Shown: positions 62,333 to 64,000 of the stretch, piece after piece
How positions within the stretch are numbered: position 1 is the first letter of the stretch
How the letters are laid out: each line of letters begins with the position of its first letter
DNA from: Pseudomonadota bacterium
Lineage (GTDB): Bacteria > Pseudomonadota > Alphaproteobacteria > Acetobacterales > Acetobacteraceae
Assembly (NCBI GenBank): GCA_021809435.1
Contig: JAKBAD010000003.1
Coordinates: 1-64,000, forward strand
Reading direction: 5' to 3'
DNA: 64,000 bases
The notes under the pieces: model-generated
The model's database searches: none
What the model saw: only the letters and a program-made list of their open reading frames with translations
Told to the model about the DNA's origin: nothing
Translations under genes and position numbers: made by a program

Positions 62333-62351
62333 GCCCTAGGAGTTTTAAGAC

Positions 62352-63488
62352 ATGGAAATGTATGTTGTTCTGAAAGTCATCTGGGCCGTTCTGCTAGGCG
62401 TGCTGCTCTCGGGCCTGGGCACGATGGTGGGCATGGACATGGGCGTGGGCACGCTGCTGCGCTTTGTGGGCAAGAATGATGGCGAGCGCCGCGTGGCGCT
62501 CAACATCATCGGCCCGCACTGGGACGGTAACCAGGTGTGGTTCATTCTGGGCGGCGGCGCGATCTTCGCGGCCTTCCCGACCCTCTACGCCACCTCGTTC
62601 TCGGTGTTCTATGTGGTCATGATCCTGCTGCTGTTCAGCATGATCATGCGCCCCGTGGCGTTCGAGTACCGCTCGAAGGCGGGCAGCACGTGGCGCGCCA
62701 CCTGGGACTGGGCCTTTCTGATCTCGGGCGCGCTGCCCATGATCGTGTACGGTGCCGCGTTTGGTAACGTGCTTGAGGGGGTTGGCTACCATTACAGCTG
62801 GACGGGGCAGTATTTCCAGGATGAGTCGTTCCTGGGCTATCTGCTCAACCCCTTTGCGGTGATGTGCGGCGTGGTTTCGCTCAGCCTCTCCATCGCCCAG
62901 GGTGGCACCATGCTGATGCTGCGCGGTGAGGAGCCGATTTTTGGCCGCGCCCGCGTGGCCGCCATTGGCGCCGCCGTGGTCGCCGCCGTGCTGTTCGCGC
63001 TGGGTGGCGTGTGGGTTGCCCACATGAACGGCTTTGTGTTCACCGCCCCCGTTGACCCCAACATGCCCGCCACCCCGCTCACCGGCCAGACCGTTGGCCT
63101 GGCGCCCGGCGCGTGGCTGAACAATTTCCACGCTTATCCGCTGCTGTGGGCGCTGCCCGCCATCGGGTTTGTGGGGATGCTGGGCAATGCCTTCTTCAAC
63201 GCGGTGCGGGTGCCGGTTGTGGCCTGGTGGTGCGGTGCGCTGTCTTGGATTGGCGCCATCTTCACCACCGGCGCGGCGATGTTCCCCTTCCTGATGCCGT
63301 CCTCGACGGACCCGAATGTGAGCCTCACCGTGTGGAACGCCACCGGGTCGCAGTATAACCTGGGCTGGATGTTGTTCTTCGCCCTGGTGTTCACCCCGAT
63401 CATTCTCGCTTACACCTCGTGGTGCTTCTATGTGATGCGCGGCAAGGTGAAGGTTGAGAATGTCGTTAATGACAGCCACAGCTACTAA
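62352..63488 (+). CDS. cydB: Cytochrome bd ubiquinol oxidase subunit II
   Basis: The 378-residue membrane protein has the typical start VLKVIWAVLLGVLLSGLGTM with GMDMGVGTLL, then GPHWDGNQVWFI (about 56-67), a stretch diagnostic of CydB, and eight or nine helices. It forms the oxidase with CydA, 19 bp upstream, and is followed closely by the CydX-like gene. Confidence 0.95.
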   Translation: MEMYVVLKVIWAVLLGVLLSGLGTMVGMDMGVGTLLRFVGKNDGERRVALNIIGPHWDGNQVWFILGGGAIFAAFPTLYATSFSVFYVVMILLLFSMIMRPVAFEYRSKAGSTWRATWDWAFLISGALPMIVYGAAFGNVLEGVGYHYSWTGQYFQDESFLGYLLNPFAVMCGVVSLSLSIAQGGTMLMLRGEEPIFGRARVAAIGAAVVAAVLFALGGVWVAHMNGFVFTAPVDPNMPATPLTGQTVGLAPGAWLNNFHAYPLLWALPAIGFVGMLGNAFFNAVRVPVVAWWCGALSWIGAIFTTGAAMFPFLMPSSTDPNVSLTVWNATGSQYNLGWMLFFALVFTPIILAYTSWCFYVMRGKVKVENVVNDSHSY

Positions 63489-63500
63489 GGAGCTTTGATT

Positions 63501-63692
63501 ATGGGTAAGTTTTTCAAACTCGCTGGGCTGGCCGTGGTGATTGCCTTGGCCATTGCGCTGGCGGTGGTCGCGGGGGATTATGGGCCTTGGTACTTTGCCT
63601 GGCTGGTCGGCACGACGATGATCGTGCTGATTGCCGCGGCGGGGGCTGTGCTCTTTGATACCCAGGAACCCAACTCCAACGGGAAGGTGTAA
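63501..63692 (+). CDS. cydX: Extended CydX-like small subunit with two membrane segments
   Basis: The 63-residue protein contains GPWYFAWLVGTTMIVLIAA (about 28-46), which matches the WYFAWxLG core of CydX, the small stabilising subunit of cytochrome bd. Unlike normal CydX (about 30-40 residues, one helix), it has an additional N-terminal helix (LAGLAVVIALAIALAVVAG, 7-25). AAGGAG lies 8 bases before the ATG at 63501. A TTG six bases upstream is also in frame. It ends with a polar tail. Confidence 0.75.
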   Translation: MGKFFKLAGLAVVIALAIALAVVAGDYGPWYFAWLVGTTMIVLIAAAGAVLFDTQEPNSNGKV

Positions 63693-63695
63693 CCC

Positions 63696-63797
63696 ATGCT
63701 TGGTGATCTTGAAGGCCTGATCTTCTTTGTCCCCTTTGTGTATCTGGGATTGATGGTGGTGGCCTATGCCCTCACCCGTGAGAAATTCAACCCTTAA
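63696..63797 (+). CDS. Small 33-residue single-helix protein of the cyd operon
   Basis: A short reading frame starts at ATG 63696, three bases after the CydX-like stop, with GGAAGG 8 bases upstream, and ends at TAA 63795-63797, just before the operon terminator. The 33 residues (MLGDLEGLIFFVPFVYLG to TREKFNP) form one hydrophobic helix at about 8-27. Position and size suggest a further accessory subunit of the oxidase, comparable to the 29-residue CydH of E. coli, but the sequence is not recognisably related. Confidence 0.65.
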   Translation: MLGDLEGLIFFVPFVYLGLMVVAYALTREKFNP

Positions 63798-63819
63798 GCT
63801 GAACGGGGTTTGAGACCAG

Positions 63820-63852
63820 CCCGCGGCGGAGTCATCCGCCGCGGGTTTTTTT
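63820..63852 (+). terminator. Rho-independent terminator of the cyd operon
   Basis: CCCGCGGCGGA (63820-63830) and TCCGCCGCGGG (63835-63845) form a perfect 11-bp stem with a four-base loop, followed by seven Ts. It is downstream of the 33-residue frame and closes the operon. Confidence 0.92.
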
Positions 63853-63914
63853 GTGCCTGGTTTGTGCACTGACGCGCCGGACGGTAAGGTGGCGGACGAG
63901 CAGGAGGGGGCGAC

Positions 63915-64000
63915 ATGGGTGAGCGGATTATCGCGGTGCTGTTTCCGCTGTTCGCGGTGGTGGCGCTGGGCTATGTGGTGGGGCGCAAGGCGAGGCCCGA
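63915..64000 (+). CDS. AEC-family (auxin efflux carrier-like) transporter, N-terminal fragment
   Basis: An ATG at 63915 with AGGAGGGGG just upstream begins a frame open to the window's right edge. The visible 28 residues (MGERIIAVLFPLFAVVALGY onward) form the first helix, and FPLFAVVALGYVVGR is typical of the AEC permease family, which exports organic acids. The assignment rests on one helix only. Confidence 0.5.
   Translation, partial: MGERIIAVLFPLFAVVALGYVVGRKARP

Noticed and set aside
1-64000. Search for tRNA, rRNA and CRISPR arrays
   Set aside because: No cloverleaf-like sequences with CCA-adjacent acceptor stems, no rRNA segments and no regularly spaced repeats were recognised by eye; a tRNA scan would settle this.

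Overview
The window is a high-GC chromosomal segment from an alphaproteobacterium, most likely a member of the Acetobacteraceae. This rests on the family mix (bad/ali cyclohexanecarboxylate genes, bacterial ceramide genes, cytochrome bd oxidase, an mscS-otsB-GH15-otsA cluster) and on codon use; no rRNA or tRNA is present to confirm it. Almost all sequence is coding, many genes overlap by 4 bp (ATGA), and the only mobile DNA recognised is the tail of an IS3-family element at the left edge.

Layout. 1-142: end of an IS3-like element. 369-8292 (minus): osmotic-stress unit mscS, otsB, GH15 hydrolase, otsA, then a ClC chloride transporter. 8707-9636: outer-membrane protein of the phenol-degradation type. 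9710-19299 (minus): complete cyclohexanecarboxylate and beta-oxidation operon badH-badI-aliB-aliA-badK-acyl-CoA dehydrogenase-hydratase/dehydrogenase-thiolase, with divergent badR (19495-20025) and two operator-like palindromes between. 20035-25510 (minus): self-contained TonB uptake system, exbB-exbD, TonB-dependent receptor, tonB and a beta-propeller protein. 25587-32682: LysR regulator/extradiol dioxygenase pair, EF-G-like GTPase, HPP membrane protein, AmtB, and a CheY-like protein with a small partner.

33018-50326 is the most unusual part, a lipid island. It has the five ceramide genes (candidate N-acyltransferase bcerS, acyl-AMP ligase acsR, reductase cerR, carrier protein acpR, serine palmitoyltransferase spt), an inositol head-group module (myo-inositol-phosphate synthase, nucleotidyltransferase, CDP-alcohol phosphotransferase), two LptF/LptG-like permeases, two GT4 glycosyltransferases, a PIG-L de-N-acetylase, a kinase/phospho-lyase fusion and an FkbM methyltransferase. 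Together they suggest, as inference, a bacterial glycosyl-inositol-phosphoceramide made through CDP-inositol and moved out by a dedicated Lpt-like permease pair.

50448-56542 holds core metabolism: alanine dehydrogenase with a divergent Lrp regulator, acetolactate synthase ilvI-ilvH, miaA and serB, the last two starting on overlapping ATG codons. 56727-63797 is the cytochrome bd locus cydD-cydC-cydA-cydB, followed by an extended CydX-like protein and a previously uncalled 33-residue membrane protein. The 528-bp cydC-cydA gap carries FNR-type boxes, a 10-codon reading frame with a near-perfect ribosome-binding site, and several hairpins. An AEC-family transporter begins at the right edge. Two related nested palindromes (34155-34259 and 52194-52336) sit between convergent gene pairs.
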